From Puffinus mauretanicus (taxonomy: Eukaryota; Chordata; Aves; Procellariiformes; Procellariidae): a DNA stretch of 64,000 nucleotides. The position numbers and the translations under genes are program-made. Location of the stretch: assembly GCA_023333565.1 (NCBI GenBank), contig JAJKFH010001094.1:2108001-2172000 (forward strand). The letters are read 5' to 3'. Position 1 is the stretch's first letter; every line of letters begins with the position of its first letter. Below, piece after piece: positions 1 to 21,100 of this stretch. The notes below the pieces were generated by a model. The model was given only the letters and a program-made list of their open reading frames with translations, was not told where the DNA came from and did no database searches.

Positions 1-2492
1 TTGATGACTGGAATTCAGAGGAATTTTCTTTATATTACTTGTCTGAAATTCATACTAAAAACAAGTAAGCATGACTTTCAGGATACATTTTTCCTTTTAA
101 GAGAAAAGTGCAAAGACAAACCAATGTGGAGTAGTTCAAAATGCAATGTAGTAGGTTGAAATTGTACACATGGCTTGGAGCTATTTTCATGTTCTCGTAC
201 TCCCTCTTGAGTAAAAAGAAAGCAATGGTTCTTTTTAAGCCATGATGGCCAAAATGGAAATGGTTTTTTTGTTCTCATCCATCTCGTTTTTAAAAGAACT
301 TGTAACATAATGTTAGCTATATTTCTCTGCTATATCTCTACAATTAGTGCAGCATCTTACTCATGCTAATTTCACTTAGATAATCTTTCTGACGAAAACA
401 ATTTAAGCGACTTAATTTTCAATTGCATTTTCAGAATTCTTTAATAGTAGAATGAGTAGTGGTACTGATGTGATCCGGAGAGTTTTTCACATAGGTTGTG
501 GGTTAACCTTGGTAGGCAGCTAAGCGCCACACAGCTGCTTGCTCACTTCCACCCCTGCCAGTGGGATGGGGGAGAGAATCAGAAGGGTAAAAGTTAGAAA
601 ACTCGTGGGTTGGGATAATGACAATTTCATAAGTTTAAAAAAAAAAAGAAAAACAAAACCAAGAAAAACAAGTGATAAAATAAAAATAAAGTAAAATAAT
701 TTCTCGCCACTAGCCGACCAATGCCCAGCCAGTCCCCTGGGCAATGGCAGCCCTGGCAAACTTCCCTGCCAGTTTTTATTGCTAAGCTAAGGCATGGGAT
801 ATCCCTTTGGTCAGCTGTCCCAGCCGTGTCCCTCCCAACTGCTTGCCCACCCCCAGCCTACTTGCTGGCAGGGGAGCATGAGAAGCAGAAAAGGCCTTGA
901 CACTCTGTAAGCTCTGCTCAGTAATAGCTAAAACATCTGTGTGTTACCATCACTGTTTTCATCACGAATTCAAAACATGGCACTATATGAGCTATTCTGA
1001 AGAAAACTAATTCTATTTCAGCCAAAACCAGTACACCTTTTTATTTATTTTTTTAATTCCAGGAAGGATTGGCTTAATCTCTAATGAAGCTTCAGTCAGC
1101 ATGCTTTTACACTTAACTGCCTCACTGCTAACAAAATCTTAGTGCACGTCCTCAACTAGGGATTTTGATATAAGTTTTAATAAAATTGTCATGCTTCACA
1201 TTCTGATTAAGCTGCACACAAAGGTGATTCATTATGCAGGAGGATGTAATTTCAGTGTGAGATTGTCAAATGATCATGATGGATAAAGGTGATGAGGTAA
1301 TGGTGTCTTGTTACTACACTGTATTGTTACCTGATTGTTCTGTATATAACTAAACTGTGCTGCCATGTGAATGTGCTCTTTTTGAGCTTTCTAATTAACA
1401 AAATCTAAGTTACGTTTGGTTCTTAGTTGCTACTATAGATGTCTCTTGTGTTTACATCCTCTGTAATGTAGATGTCCTTGTGGGTTTTGGACATCAGAGC
1501 TTGTTTTGACCTTAAATCTCTGGAGGAGGGTACATTCTGTCACTGTGCAGTGACTTTCCCATGTCTTAAGAACTGTGCAAGCAGACAAAATATTCTGTCT
1601 TCATATAATACAAATACAGTAATATTACTGTTGGGATAGGTAGGGAATGAAACAAAGCTGTGGGAAGATAGTAGTTGGAGATCTGCTAAAACTGTAATAT
1701 GATTTTTTTAAAAAAAAAAGGTAATGGGATTGTTACTTTTTGTACGTGTGTACATGCACATTAGACTGTATGTGAATTAACTGTCCTAGAGCCCTTTGGT
1801 ATTGGCAAGGTGCAGACATTTGTGTTTGAGCAAGCAGTTGTGAGACTGAGATAATAGACAGAATAACAGCATTTGTAGTCTAGGAAGGCAAGTTAAATCT
1901 TTCCACTCTGCGTAAACTAGATAATTCTTTCAGTTCCTGATTGACTTGAAATTGGGTATTTTTAGGTTTGAAGTGACCCATTTGCTTTTCTCTGAAAAAG
2001 TACACTAGCTAATCCTTGCTGCTGCTGCTGTGTTTTGGTGCCTGCTATTTAAGCTGGAAATTCCTTCAAATGTCTGTTTTCTTTCCCCTGCAGCTGTCAT
2101 ATCTCATGTTCTCTTGTATGGTGTTGACTCACTGTGGCTTCCTTTTTCAATTCTTGCTTAGTAAACTAACAAGAATTCTTGACAAATACTATGTCTCTAA
2201 AAGAAAACACGACATACCAAAATGTAAATCTTTTCTCTTAATTGCTTTTGGATGTGGTGAACCCACTTGTGCCCTTTCCAAACGGTGAAGTCTTTCTTTG
2301 CTCATGCTGAAGAAAAGATGAGCTCGGTATAATTTGTGGAGTGGCTTCCAGTGAAAAAGCAGATAGCTTTCACTGAAGATAGCAGAACGGAAATTAAGTC
2401 CTTAGATATGTAGGGATTTAAAACAAATCCACTTTAAACAGTGCATGTGGGAGAAGGAAAAGAAAACTAATGAAGAAATATTTTTCTTCTAG
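1..2492 (+). other. RALA: RALA intron 1, 3' portion
   Basis: Non-coding sequence leading to the acceptor TTTTCTTCTAG that ends at 2492. The first, non-coding RALA exon and its promoter must lie before the window. Apart from the LTR at about 494-1035 and short A- or T-rich runs, I see no exon, RNA gene or other structure. Short open frames here, including one at 2016-2288, lack recognisable similarity and look like chance. Confidence 0.8.
494..1035 (-). mobile_element. Old solo LTR, ERVL-like avian family
   Basis: The stretch is related along both ends to the LTR at 54951-55531: a GGTTAACC-type end, the CAGTGGGATGGGGGAGAGAAT block, GGGATATCCCTTTGGTCAG, AGGCCTTGAC, and a final block reading TGTACTGGTTTTGGCTG on the minus strand. 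The middle differs, with an A-rich stretch near 638-700 followed by a CCACTAGCCGACCAATGCC block, so this is a different subfamily. It is more degraded, I could not find a clean target duplication, and both borders are approximate. No internal viral coding sequence is attached. The family assignment rests on recalled avian repeats and on the better-preserved second copy. Confidence 0.8.
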
Positions 2493-10321
<7,829 letters not shown>

Positions 10322-10358
10322 TCAAAACCCTGAATTCCTTTCCTACCCTGACCATACT

Positions 10359-10364
10359 AATAAA
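10359..10364 (+). terminator. Possible proximal poly(A) signal of RALA
   Basis: AATAAA 38 bases after the RALA stop codon. If used it would give a very short 3' UTR. The downstream T/GT-rich element is weak, so I treat it as a minor or unused site. Confidence 0.3.
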
Positions 10365-12135
10365 AACCGTAATTTATAAGCATGCCATTGAAGGCTCAAG
10401 TGACTGAAATTACTCTAACATGTTGGAAATAGTAACGTACCACTAAAAGCATGAATTGGACCTGCACTGAAAGTCAAATTCACTGAAAAAAAATGATGTG
10501 GCTTCAAGAGAAGCAAAGTTCAGTCCATTTCATAATTGCCTACCTTCTCACATTTCTTCTGAATGTAGTGTTTCATAGGCAGTCTTTTCTTAATAGTGAA
10601 CAGAGCGGGGAAGTATTACTTTGTGGGTTCTTGTAAAGCATACTTTTTTATCACTGGTAATTGTCAATTCATCTTGTCTTTTTTTGCCTTGAAAATTACA
10701 ATTGTGAACGTGATACCTAACAAAGCGGTGTGCAGTTGTTTTGCCATGGAGTTATGCAAAGAATTATTAGAAAAGAATAATGTATATGCGAACAGTTATG
10801 TTGAGGAAAATTATATGTGGTTCTGCATTACCTGATTAACCTAGAAGAGTGATGTAATCTTTTACATTGAAACATTTGAATATGCCTTAATTTTAAAACC
10901 TAAACGTAGCAGGTTGCTTAATCAAGGGTGTATTTTCAACTTTGTTGCATGGAGACTGTCCCTGCGCATCAGTGCGAGACTGCCCTCTCTATGGAGTGCA
11001 GTTATGTGAATGATTTCGCTAACTAGCTGTCTGCTAGCAGTGTCTGTTCTTTAAATGTGTGCCATACTCTGGTATTGTGAATAATACAGAGCATATTCTG
11101 TCATCTGTAACTTGGTAAACAATACAGTATCTTAAAACAAAAAGGTCAGAATACATATAAGACTAAAATCATAAGCCTATGGCACATCTAAGCCTGGAAT
11201 GGTTGTTTAAAACTTAACATGCTGATACCTTGAAACTTCCCTTTTGCAAGTAGATTTTTTTGTCTAGATGTTCCTTGGGTTTTAACTCCCTGGAGTTGGG
11301 TGGAGTGGAGCTGATTCAGTAGTGCTAAGGTGTTTTGAGTTAAGATGTTGTCTGGGAAATTCTGGTGTCATCAGTTAATTTCTTTTGTGTTCCTAATACT
11401 CAGCTGCGGGAACGTGGTGTGTTATGCTGAAGCTCCTTGCAGTTTTTGTACTGTTTAGTCTAGTTTATGTTGATTTTCAAATGGGGAACATTGTAGCTAC
11501 TTTTTCTAGTTAATGTTGATATTAAACAATCAAACATGCTTTACAATACAGAAACATTTACCATGTGCATCCAAAACCCCAGACAAAACATACTGCCTCA
11601 GTTGCTTCAGAACAGCAAGAATACTAGCACACGGTTAGTATGCTGCATCTTACCTAAAAATATACCAGAATGTTTGAGGGTTTTGGATTCCTCTGGGGTG
11701 AGACAGGCTGGATCAATTCCACAAACTGTTACACTTTTTATACATGTGTAAGCCTATAACTGACAGTTTCAAATGTGCTCAAGCAAACTAGGTAACAAAT
11801 ATTTAACTTTCATGCTAACAGACATTTTAGGGACTCAAGTCTTAGAAGTTATATTTGTCATGTTAAATATTTATCAATAGGAATTTTGTATGTGCATTTA
11901 GTAGTCTGCAGAATTAAAGTTACTCATGTAACTATGGCAAATAAGCCAGTCTTCATCTTACTGTATACTCATTTGGGTCTATTTAGCCAGGGAGTCTAAC
12001 CACTAACATTGTGACTTTGCTTTGGAACCTGTATACTGGGAACTGAGGTGTTATGAAGCCACTGGACACAGGAAACTTGTCTTGGCTGATGCCTTATCCT
12101 GTCCTTTTATTTGCTATTTGAGCCATTGAAAGATG

Positions 12136-12141
12136 AATAAA
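12136..12141 (+). terminator. RALA: Main poly(A) signal of RALA
   Basis: AATAAA followed by a T-rich stretch and CTTGTGCAGTGTT, a good downstream element. Its position gives a 3' UTR length in keeping with what I recall for vertebrate RALA. Confidence 0.7.
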
Positions 12142-12160
12142 CTTCCATTTTTTTTAAATA

Positions 12161-15100
12161 CTTGTGCAGTGTTAATTGATAACTATAGTATTGATCAACT
12201 TTGCTATAGCTGATGCCAGTTGTCAAGCACTTAAACCTAAATGATCCAGAAGCCTTTTTCGTGTGTGTGAACAAAATTGAGATTAAACCTAATTAGTCTG
12301 ATAAAAAGTCACTTTGTAAAAGCTGAGACTATGCATGTGCTACCTTTTATCCAGAGCTAATTTATTGCTACTTGCTGTAACAGAGAATATCAGAGAACAG
12401 GCAAACTGAGGTAACCTTGTTCCAGAAGTATTTTTCCATAAGAATGGAAAGTGAGATTTAAACAAACAAACAACTTATGTAAGTTTTAAATAATAATAAA
12501 ATAAAAATGCATAATATGTCATTTTCTTTTAGCACACTCAGGGAGAACATAAGTGTGCTTCCACAACCTGCAGGGAATATAGCTTGAATTGTGTGTATAG
12601 GATCTGGGTATAGCTTGAGAGAGTCATCCAAAGTGAGTGATACATTTGCATCATAGAGGAGTGTTTGGTTTAGCCTGCATCTCTGTCTGAAATTCCTAGA
12701 TCTGTCTGCTCAGAGTGCTTCTGTGCCCGAGAGCACTTTTCCTCCCCTGTTTCTCCTCCAAGAAGTTGAAGACACTTTCTTACATTGGCAGGATCAAAGC
12801 CTTCCATGGTGTTTCCCTCCAAGTTAGCCTGACGCTGGCAGTACTCTTGCTACCTTTTGTGAAATGCGTTGCATTGTAAAACTGCAGACCAGAGAGACAG
12901 GCCTTAATTTGTAACGAGCTGTAAAGTTCAGTCTTCCATTATGTATGAAACTAATATTGAATTCTTATGCTAACTTCATTTTTTCTGTAGCTTTTTGTAG
13001 CTTTAAGAACTCAACTGACTTTCAAAATGTTGGCTAAGGAATCTGTGGTCTATTTGGTGGTTTCTGTAGCCTCCTGATGAGCATACGGTAGCTTAACAAT
13101 GCTAGCGTCCAGCAGCTCTCTTTGACTGTTCTGAAGCAGCGACAGGGTGTGCAGGAAGTGCTTTCTCTTTCATAGAGACCCTGTTAACATCAGAGTACCA
13201 TGCAGAATTGCCCCTCTGGCAATTCCGGTGGCAATCATAATGCAGTAAAATACACTCCGTATCTGAGCCTTATGCCCTCTATATTCACCTGCGGGAGCCA
13301 AATATTTTATCTATTAATATGTGAAATGAGCTTACTGAAAATCTTGGGTTCCTTTTTGGGACACCAAGCTTTGCAATGATTCTCCGGTCTGAAAGAGTAT
13401 ATGGTCTCTACGTGATCATAGTCCAATGCAAAATGCAGAGCAGTGGAGACACAGCTGGTATTACATGAACGCGTGTAATACATTTAGCTGTACCAGAGCT
13501 CGATCAGAAGGTAGAATTGAGCCTACAGCAATTGAGAATTGAATAGGGAAAGCTAATTCCTGAACTTTCTCCCATTACTGTCAGATGTGTTGGCTCTTCT
13601 ACATGGATGCATAGATAGTCATGTGTGTAAACTGTATTTCTTTCCAGCTTTGCTCTTGCCAATTTTTGGCTGTGATTTTAACTTAAATAAATGACTGGGT
13701 ATGTTTTTAAGAGATGACTCAGGAAAGAAACCTCTCCTTGCATATTTTTGTGGGAGTTTCAGTTTGTTACTAAAATTGCATGGTAGGAAAGGTGCCAATG
13801 TTGTTAATACTGGAGTGTAAGCTCATCTTTGATCTAAATACATTGACCAGACTGGAATATTTTTGCTTGAAGCTTCATTGTCAAAGAAATGCCAAAATGC
13901 GTACCACTTGAGATCTGCCCAGGATCAGACACATGCCAAGACTCTTCCCATTTTCAAAGAGATCCTGGCTGGATCTAACCAGCCATCAAACTGGTACAAT
14001 CCATTTTGAGAAAATATTCAGAAGATATAATTTGGTTTGTTTGTGTTGGGGTCTTTTTTTTTCTCTCTTTTTTTCCTCTGTGCAGAATGGAAAAATACCA
14101 AAGCTTAAGTTGTTGGAAAAATTGATTTGCCTCCACCATCCTCTTGATGAATATCGCACTCAGTAATATTTAACACTCCCAGAGCATTTATGTGATACCC
14201 ATGGTTTGTGGAGTTCAGTGGGACAGTTCCAATTTTGTAGAAGACTGTTCTGTCTTACAGATGCACACAGCAACGGCAGAATTTAGCCAGCTGACTCAGT
14301 GGGCCAGTAACAGTGTTAGCAGGCTTAGCACTGCTGTTTTACTCCGATGCCTCATTCTGCCTCACGCAAGGCAATTGCCGACTTTATTTAGTGTATTTAG
14401 TAAAACTGTGTATGAAGCTGTACATGTACCGTAAAGCAGTCAAGACGGGAGTATCTGAAAACCTGAGTGATTAGGTGCCAAACCATGGCATCCAAATACG
14501 CTTTTCAACTTTCGCAAGGACATCCCCTACCAATGGACTCCAGGTTGAAGTGTTAAAAACTGAGGTCCTGTCTGCACCCCAATAGCATGGAAACACCTGA
14601 CTCTGAAAGTGGATAACTGTTACGCTGTTCTTTACAGGATTTTTGTTCTCCTCCTGCTTTCCACAGTGGCTTCAGGCTGTTAGCTACCACTCTCCTGTTC
14701 AAAGCAAGGTTGGGTGTTTTACTGTGATCTTGGATTTTCCCACTTGATGGAAGTTTTTGGTTTTGTCGTTGCCATGAAGCAGCTGTGTACCTGCGCTTGG
14801 CTGTGGGCTCCTGTGTATGTGGACATAATTCCTGCATGTAAAACAAAGCTAATTTCTGGAACAATTTACACTTGTGAGGGATTGTGAAAGCCCCTGGGAT
14901 TTGAATAATGTAATTCAAATCTAAGAGAAGAATGAAAGAAATGGTGATGGTGGCATCTCAGACCCATAATGGTGAACTGTAGTTTTGCAGCAATAGCGCT
15001 TGAGTCTGTGCTCCACTGTCTGTAATGCTGTCCTACAATATTCAGGAGAATATTCTGGGTTTTGCCTGTTTTCTGCTTTATTAATATGACATGGTGTTGC

Positions 15101-18039
15101 AAAATAAGGAACCAGGGGAAGGATAGTTGCCAACCTAAAACTATGTGCTAAAGGTAAGCAGACTCCAGAATGCTCTTAAAAGTGTCAAAATACTGGGAAA
15201 TATTTCATCACTCTGTTGCTTCCTTTGTGCTTAGCTAAACAGAGGCAAGGAGGAGGATACATGTTTAATAACATTCCACTAAAGTTCTTTCTATGGGAAC
15301 CACTTTGGAAATTTTCTTGGAAAAAACCAAGCCTGTAGCAGATAGTCTGTTAGGATTATAACTTCAGTCATTTTTGTATACCTCATGCTGGAAATCTCAG
15401 TTTCAGAAATCTCAGTTCCTAAGTGGTTCAGCATTAATCGCAGGCTTAGTTTTCCTTAATCCCTGACATTTTAAGAAAAATTTGGTTGTTTCTCATAATA
15501 ACCTGACAATACAGCACTCGTTTCAAAGCACATTCACAGGATAGCCACCCATCTCGAAGTTTATAGATGGAGGTGGGTGAGCCAGGGGAGTGGCAAGGGG
15601 CTTACCATGTCTGGGAACAAAAGCAATTAGCAATTTGTTGTTTGCTAATAAAGCGAGGCAGTGAGGCTGCCTCTGCTGCATCAGGTCTGTTAGGAAGGTG
15701 GCTGCAGCTGCATCGGGGTAGGCAGAACTACATCCATCTACTGAGGTAATCATGGATGGCATGCGTAGGTGCCTGTGGATACATGACTTCGAGCAGTGTT
15801 TGGAGGTTAATTACAGATTCTTTAGGAACCAGTTTGTTATGTTGGAAATGAGGGGGGAGGCGGGGAAGACGTACTAGAATATTGATTTAGAAATACATAC
15901 CTGATCACTCGTTGAGCTGGGTAGCGATCACATTTTTTCTCCTTGTCCATTTCTTTTTGGATTTGACAGTATTTATGGCAAGGGAGCAAGGAGAGGATGG
16001 AGGAAGCTGATTTCTGCGCCACCGGATGGGAAGCAGCCATCACCCGTGGGCAGCTGAGAAGCACATGGTGGGCAAAGGGAGAAATCAGGAAGTGGCCACA
16101 ACCCAGGCAAAAGCTCGGGGGGTCTTTGCAATGCTTTGGGAGCTAAGACGAGGAGCGGGAACCAAACTGCACACACCAGGGACTGGAAAAAAGCACTGGC
16201 ATGCTCCTGCCGCCAAAAGCAAGGTGGGACAAAGAGCCAGCGAGGCTGACAGTGCCGAGATGCAAGCCAGATACGCACCCTCTCTTTGTTTCCTCTTCCT
16301 GGCAACATCAGCTCTGATTTTCAGGTATTTCCTTACTGTCTGAGTAACAGGTGAGGTAGCACCTGCAGTAGAGTTGGACCTTTTCTCCACTCTTCTGCCT
16401 TCCTCTTCACAGAGTGCGCTCTCATTCCTCCCTGAAAGGGGGTGGGCAATAAATGATTACAGCCTGTGAGCCAGTGATGTTAAATCTGCCACTTGTGCTG
16501 TGAGCATAGAGTAAAAAGAGGTCGGAGGCGGGTTGGGAAAAGCCTCATCCACAGACCACAGCAGCCGTGAGAGCAGTCATGCACTCTTTTTCTGCTGAAA
16601 CTCTGGAGGAGGATCTGGGATCTCAAGGTAGCAGAGAGTTATTCTTCTCCCCGTGCTTCTTATGAGTGGAGAAGGCTGGAAGTTGCCCATTTTCCACCTT
16701 CTTCTTATTCTTGATTGATGCTATGGTGGCTTGTTGGTTGTCAGTATCCCAGGCACAAAGGAGGGGATCTCCTGGTAAGATGAAGCTTCTGCCTCATGGA
16801 TGTCCTGGCTAAGAGTGGAGGCATGATGATAACCAGTAGTTTGAGTGTTATATTTTAGACACTGACTGCATCCTGAAAGTAATGAATTGATGTTTGCCTT
16901 CAACAGAGCTCAGCACGCCTGGTACTCTTCTGTTACAGTTATTTTTGCTTTTTGCTTGTTTTGTGAAGAAAAATTTCTGAGATAGGGTTTTTTTTTCCAG
17001 TGCAACAAAATAGGAGACCTGTTGGCTGAAATGCTGCCAGACAAGTATGTTAAATATTACTCATCTCCAAAGAATGAGCCTGAAACAGTAATCCTTCTGT
17101 TTTATCTGATAACTGCCAAAATGCCTACTGAAATAGCCTGGGGAAGTGTCAAAAGAGCAGTTAAAAATAATGTAGCATGTCTATGGATAGCAGTTTGCTG
17201 TGGGCGGTTGTAACTCCTGTGAGTGTCAGAACTGACTTGAGGAGGTAGGTGCTAGCTGCCCTTAGCTGCTTCTGACAGACTGCATCTAGCATGAAGGAAG
17301 TTTGGACAATTTGGCTGTCCCTGTGCTGTTAGTTGAGGAGTAATTTTTTTCATTCGCGAGACAAAGTAGTTAACAATAAGGGTGTGCCACTGCTTCTGGT
17401 TTTGCAGCGTTATTTACATCTGCAATGCAACACGGATATTTTTCATCGACTTCCCAAAATCTTCGTAAATGATAAATATCTGTATCCATAGATAAGGTGC
17501 CTAGAGTGTGGGTGTTAATGAGTGAGCCCTCACGGTCCTACACGGAGGGCAGCAGTCCATACAGGTTCCTTTGTTGCACCAAAAAGAGATCAGGGCATAT
17601 TGTATCCTACTTCAAGAATGGCTGTGGTTGCACTAAGACAATTCGCAAGTCTAGATGGGACAATGCAGTTGGTCCATTAAATGCTTCTCTTTGCTACAGT
17701 GTCAGCAGGTAGAAGAAACCATGGCTCCTTACTATAAGGTTTGTTTTATAATTTACAATCCTGCACATGACTATGGAGTGCAGAAGAAAATGTTGGAATG
17801 TGTTTTGTTTACCTTATATTTCATTTTGATGTTAAGATTTGATTCTTTTGTGTGGAAAGGGAGATTAAAAACACAATTATTTAAACATTTCAAAATACGT
17901 CTAGATTAGCCCTCTTACACTCAGAAATGCTTATCACAGTTGCTCAATATCATCTTTTAAGCAAAACAGGGAAAGAAGTGGCAATAAGAAATCACAAGGC
18001 TAGTTGTTTCTGCTATTTGCCTTTGGTCTTCATTACTTA
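12161..18039. other. Intergenic sequence between RALA and the repeat island
   Basis: About 5.9 kb with no gene that I can support. Open frames of 60-121 codons occur on both strands around 14192-16390, some overlapping each other on opposite strands, without known motifs, splice-linked partners or repeats. A moderately GC-richer stretch lies near 15550-16650. An unannotated lncRNA cannot be ruled out by eye. Confidence 0.6.
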
Positions 18040-18185
18040 GACCATCCGCACAAATTTGCAAAGAGCAAATTTGCAAAGTGTGAAGTGCGGTTTTTGAAAG
18101 TCTCCTGTGTTCATCCACTTGAGCTGGGTTTCCACAGGAGGGCAAAACCCCACAGCTCTGACCCTAGCGAGCCTCAAAGATCAAG
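18040..18185 (+). repeat. Left arm of a long inverted repeat
   Basis: 146 bp beginning GACCATCCGCAC and ending AAAGATCAAG. Its reverse complement is found at 21388-21524. By hand alignment the arms differ by one base (C here, T there, in the run GCAAAA[C/T]CCCAC) and one 9-bp indel: this arm has an additional AATTTGCAA, which partly duplicates its neighbour. Similarity stops sharply at both ends. Confidence 0.9.
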
Positions 18186-21100
18186 CCCTCGCTCTGAAGC
18201 AGGACGTGCTCCTCAGCTGAATGGTGCAAACCTTTCTGAGGTGAGCAATGCCTGTTCATTTCCCTGTGGATTTTGTTTCTCTCCTTGTACTCATTTTTAG
18301 AAACGCCTGATCTGTTTCCCGTGGGAAACCAGGCTAAAATCAAAGAGTCTGACAACAACAGCACTCCCTCAGAGCGAAGGTCCATCTGGCCCAATACGCT
18401 GTCTCCAAAGTGGCCAACCACCCCTGTCTAAAGGAGAGCACAGGAGCAGTGCAAGCCGACTTCTGCCGGGCTCCTGGGGGTGCTCCTAGGCCTCAGTGGC
18501 TGGGACCGGCCTCCCCTGCGACCCCCACCCACGCCGCCTCCTGCCCAGGGCCCAGGGGACGTGTCTCAGCTCAGCCTGGGGCCTGCGGGCCCTGCCTGAG
18601 CCATGTTGTAGGTGTGCCCGTCTCTGCCCCTGTCTCCTGGACGGGCCTGGGACCTGCGCTGCAGAGAGCTGCTCTCCTGGGTGCAGCCCTCAGGCCTAGG
18701 TCAGAGCTTCTCGTGCAGAACTCTAGGCGTGACATAGCGTAACCACGCTGCTCCATTCCCTGCGCTCACCACGAGTCGAGTAACGGGGAGACTGTTATTT
18801 GCCTGAAATGCCAGGGCGTGTTCAGCTCCCAAACCACTTTCAAGGACACATAACGCAAAGGTTACAAGTGCAAACAGGATTTTATTTGTATTTGTATTTT
18901 TCTGAATCTGTTTCAGAGCCGGTGCTCACAAGCCTGAACACAATGCGCATGTGTAGCCAGGAGCAGGCTGATGCGTTCTTCAGTTTAGCTTGACAAAACA
19001 TCCCTTGCAGCCTGGCAAAGGCAAGCCACAGAGCTGCAGAAAGGAGCAGCAGGAACAGAGGCCAAGCAGCCCCTGGTTCCTCAAGAGGGAGAACGTGAAG
19101 AATGAGGACCATGACCGACCACACACAAAAGAAGAAGATGAAGAAGAAGGGGTGTGTGGCACCGTGGGGTATTTTCCAAAGTAGGACACATAGCGATGAC
19201 AAGCACACTTCTTGCCTTCCAAAACTTGCTGCGCCGCTGTGCTTCTTGGCCAGTGATGCATGAAAAGCGCTCTGGTGCCGGCCCTGCGCTTGTGCTGCAG
19301 GCAGGGAGAGCTGCAAAGCGGCAGCTCCGGACGGTGCAGCAAGCCTGCAGCCCTTCCCAGCCCAGGCTGTTTTGCAGAAGCGAGAAGCCCTGGGGAAACG
19401 GAGCCAAGGGAAGAGCAGAGCTCGCTCCCGCTCCAAACTTGCAACGGGCAAGAGAGCCCGAGAGAGCCAGGGCACGAGCGGTGCCTTGGAGGTGCAAGAG
19501 CAGCGGGCAAGAAGGGAGCCGACAGGGCCCAGAGGAGCCCTGGCAAGGGGCTGTGCTCAATGCTGCGGAGGACAAGAAGCAACCCGCGGGGGCCACCATG
19601 GGGGCCCGCTCCGGGAGTCTAGAAAGCTTCCTCCCCCCGGATGCGGGGCACGAGAGCCACCTTCGTGGAGCACGAGCAGCAGGACCTAGCCCAAATGGCC
19701 CAAAGGAGCCCTGGCAAGGGGCCGTGCTCAGTGCTGCAGAGGCAGGCAAAACCCCCCCGGGGACACTTGCTAGCCCACCGTGGGGGAAAAAAAGCCTTGC
19801 TCCCCCCAGCTGCAGGGCACGAGAGGCCATCTTCGTGGTGCATGAGCAGCAGGCAGTAACCTAGCCAAAAGGGACCGGAGGAGCCCTGACAAGTGGTCGT
19901 GCTCAATGCTGCAGAGGAAGGCAAAAAACCCCCGGGGACCAGTGCCAATCTGCCCCGGGGGAAAATTCCTTCCTGACCCCAGTGCTGGCGATCGGCTACT
20001 CCCTGAGCATGTGAGCAAGACCCGCCTCCTCCTCCCACAGGCTGGTCACGCCTCCCAGGAGATGCCCAAGCCCTATTCTCCCTCAACCTGGAAGCCACCT
20101 CAGGGGCTTCTGAGAGTGGCCACATGCCCCTAGCCTGATCGACCCTGGGGGCAAGAATCCTTCCTGCGCCTGGCAGGATGCTCCAGTGGATGCTCCAAAG
20201 CTCTGGGACCCCTTGCAACATCTCTGCATCCCATTTCTTACGGCGTCTGCCCCTGGCTCCACGGGCCATGAGGACGGCGAGCTCTAAGTGCTCCTCAAGA
20301 AGGCATTCCCTTGGTCTTGGCACTGCTATCCAGCTGAAAAGGCCCGATAGCCTTGGGCACCTCCAGGCGTTGCTGCTTCTCCGCATCTCCTGAAGGGTTT
20401 GTGTCTGTTCCCTGAAGGCTGAGGCAGGATTTCCAGCCGTCAGATGGGCTTTGAAGGTGGCCCTGCCGGGAGCTGGCCTTGCAGCGGAGAACCTCCAGCA
20501 GCCTCGTCCAGCCTCCGGTCAGCCCCCTCCGAGTAATTCCACCCACTCCTCAAGGACGTCCTCCGATGTCTTCTGGCTGGCCCCGCGGCCAGCTCTGGCA
20601 GCGGGACACAGGTCAATGCTCCCTTTTATCCTGGCCCGGGGCACTGTGACTGCTGCGTTGCCGGGTGGTGGCACTGTGACACGGGGGTGACGGGGCCCCC
20701 CATGCGCAGCCCCGCCCACCACCCCTCTGCCCAGCATCCTTCAGAGGAAGACCTTTGGCGTGCTGGCCCCGAGGCAGCCCCGGTGCCCAGGAGACCCAGG
20801 GGGCTCTCCCTGCCCTTGGGGGCCATGCAGGGGGCCTGGGCCCAGCTGCTGGGCATTCCTGTAAATTCAGCTGTACCTCCCCGCTGTGTAAATAAGGCCA
20901 TTTATACCACAGACAGTGGTTTGGTTGTGGTGATGCCCGAGGTGGGACAAAGGGTTTTGCTTCCCTCTGCATGAACTTTGCAGAGACATGGAAAGCATGC
21001 GTGATTTCCTCACCATTCCTTACCGATGCATGAAGGGACATCAAGTGGCATTTGCTACCATGCTTTTTATGGTGAGCTCTTCTTCTTGGAAAGAAGTCCT

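Larger units (their letters stand above)
10322..12160 (+). other. RALA: RALA 3' UTR
   Basis: About 1.84 kb of AT-rich sequence between the stop codon and the best cleavage region. The 3' end is inferred from the poly(A) signal at 12136 and a following GT-rich stretch, and is approximate. ORFs inside (10596-10835, 11536-11751) resemble nothing and are probably chance. Confidence 0.75.

Noticed and set aside
19081..20386. Minus-strand frames of 249 and 255 codons and plus-strand frames up to 236 codons
   Set aside because: They span GC-rich tandem repeats whose period is not a multiple of three. Several overlap on both strands, with no domain or splice partner.
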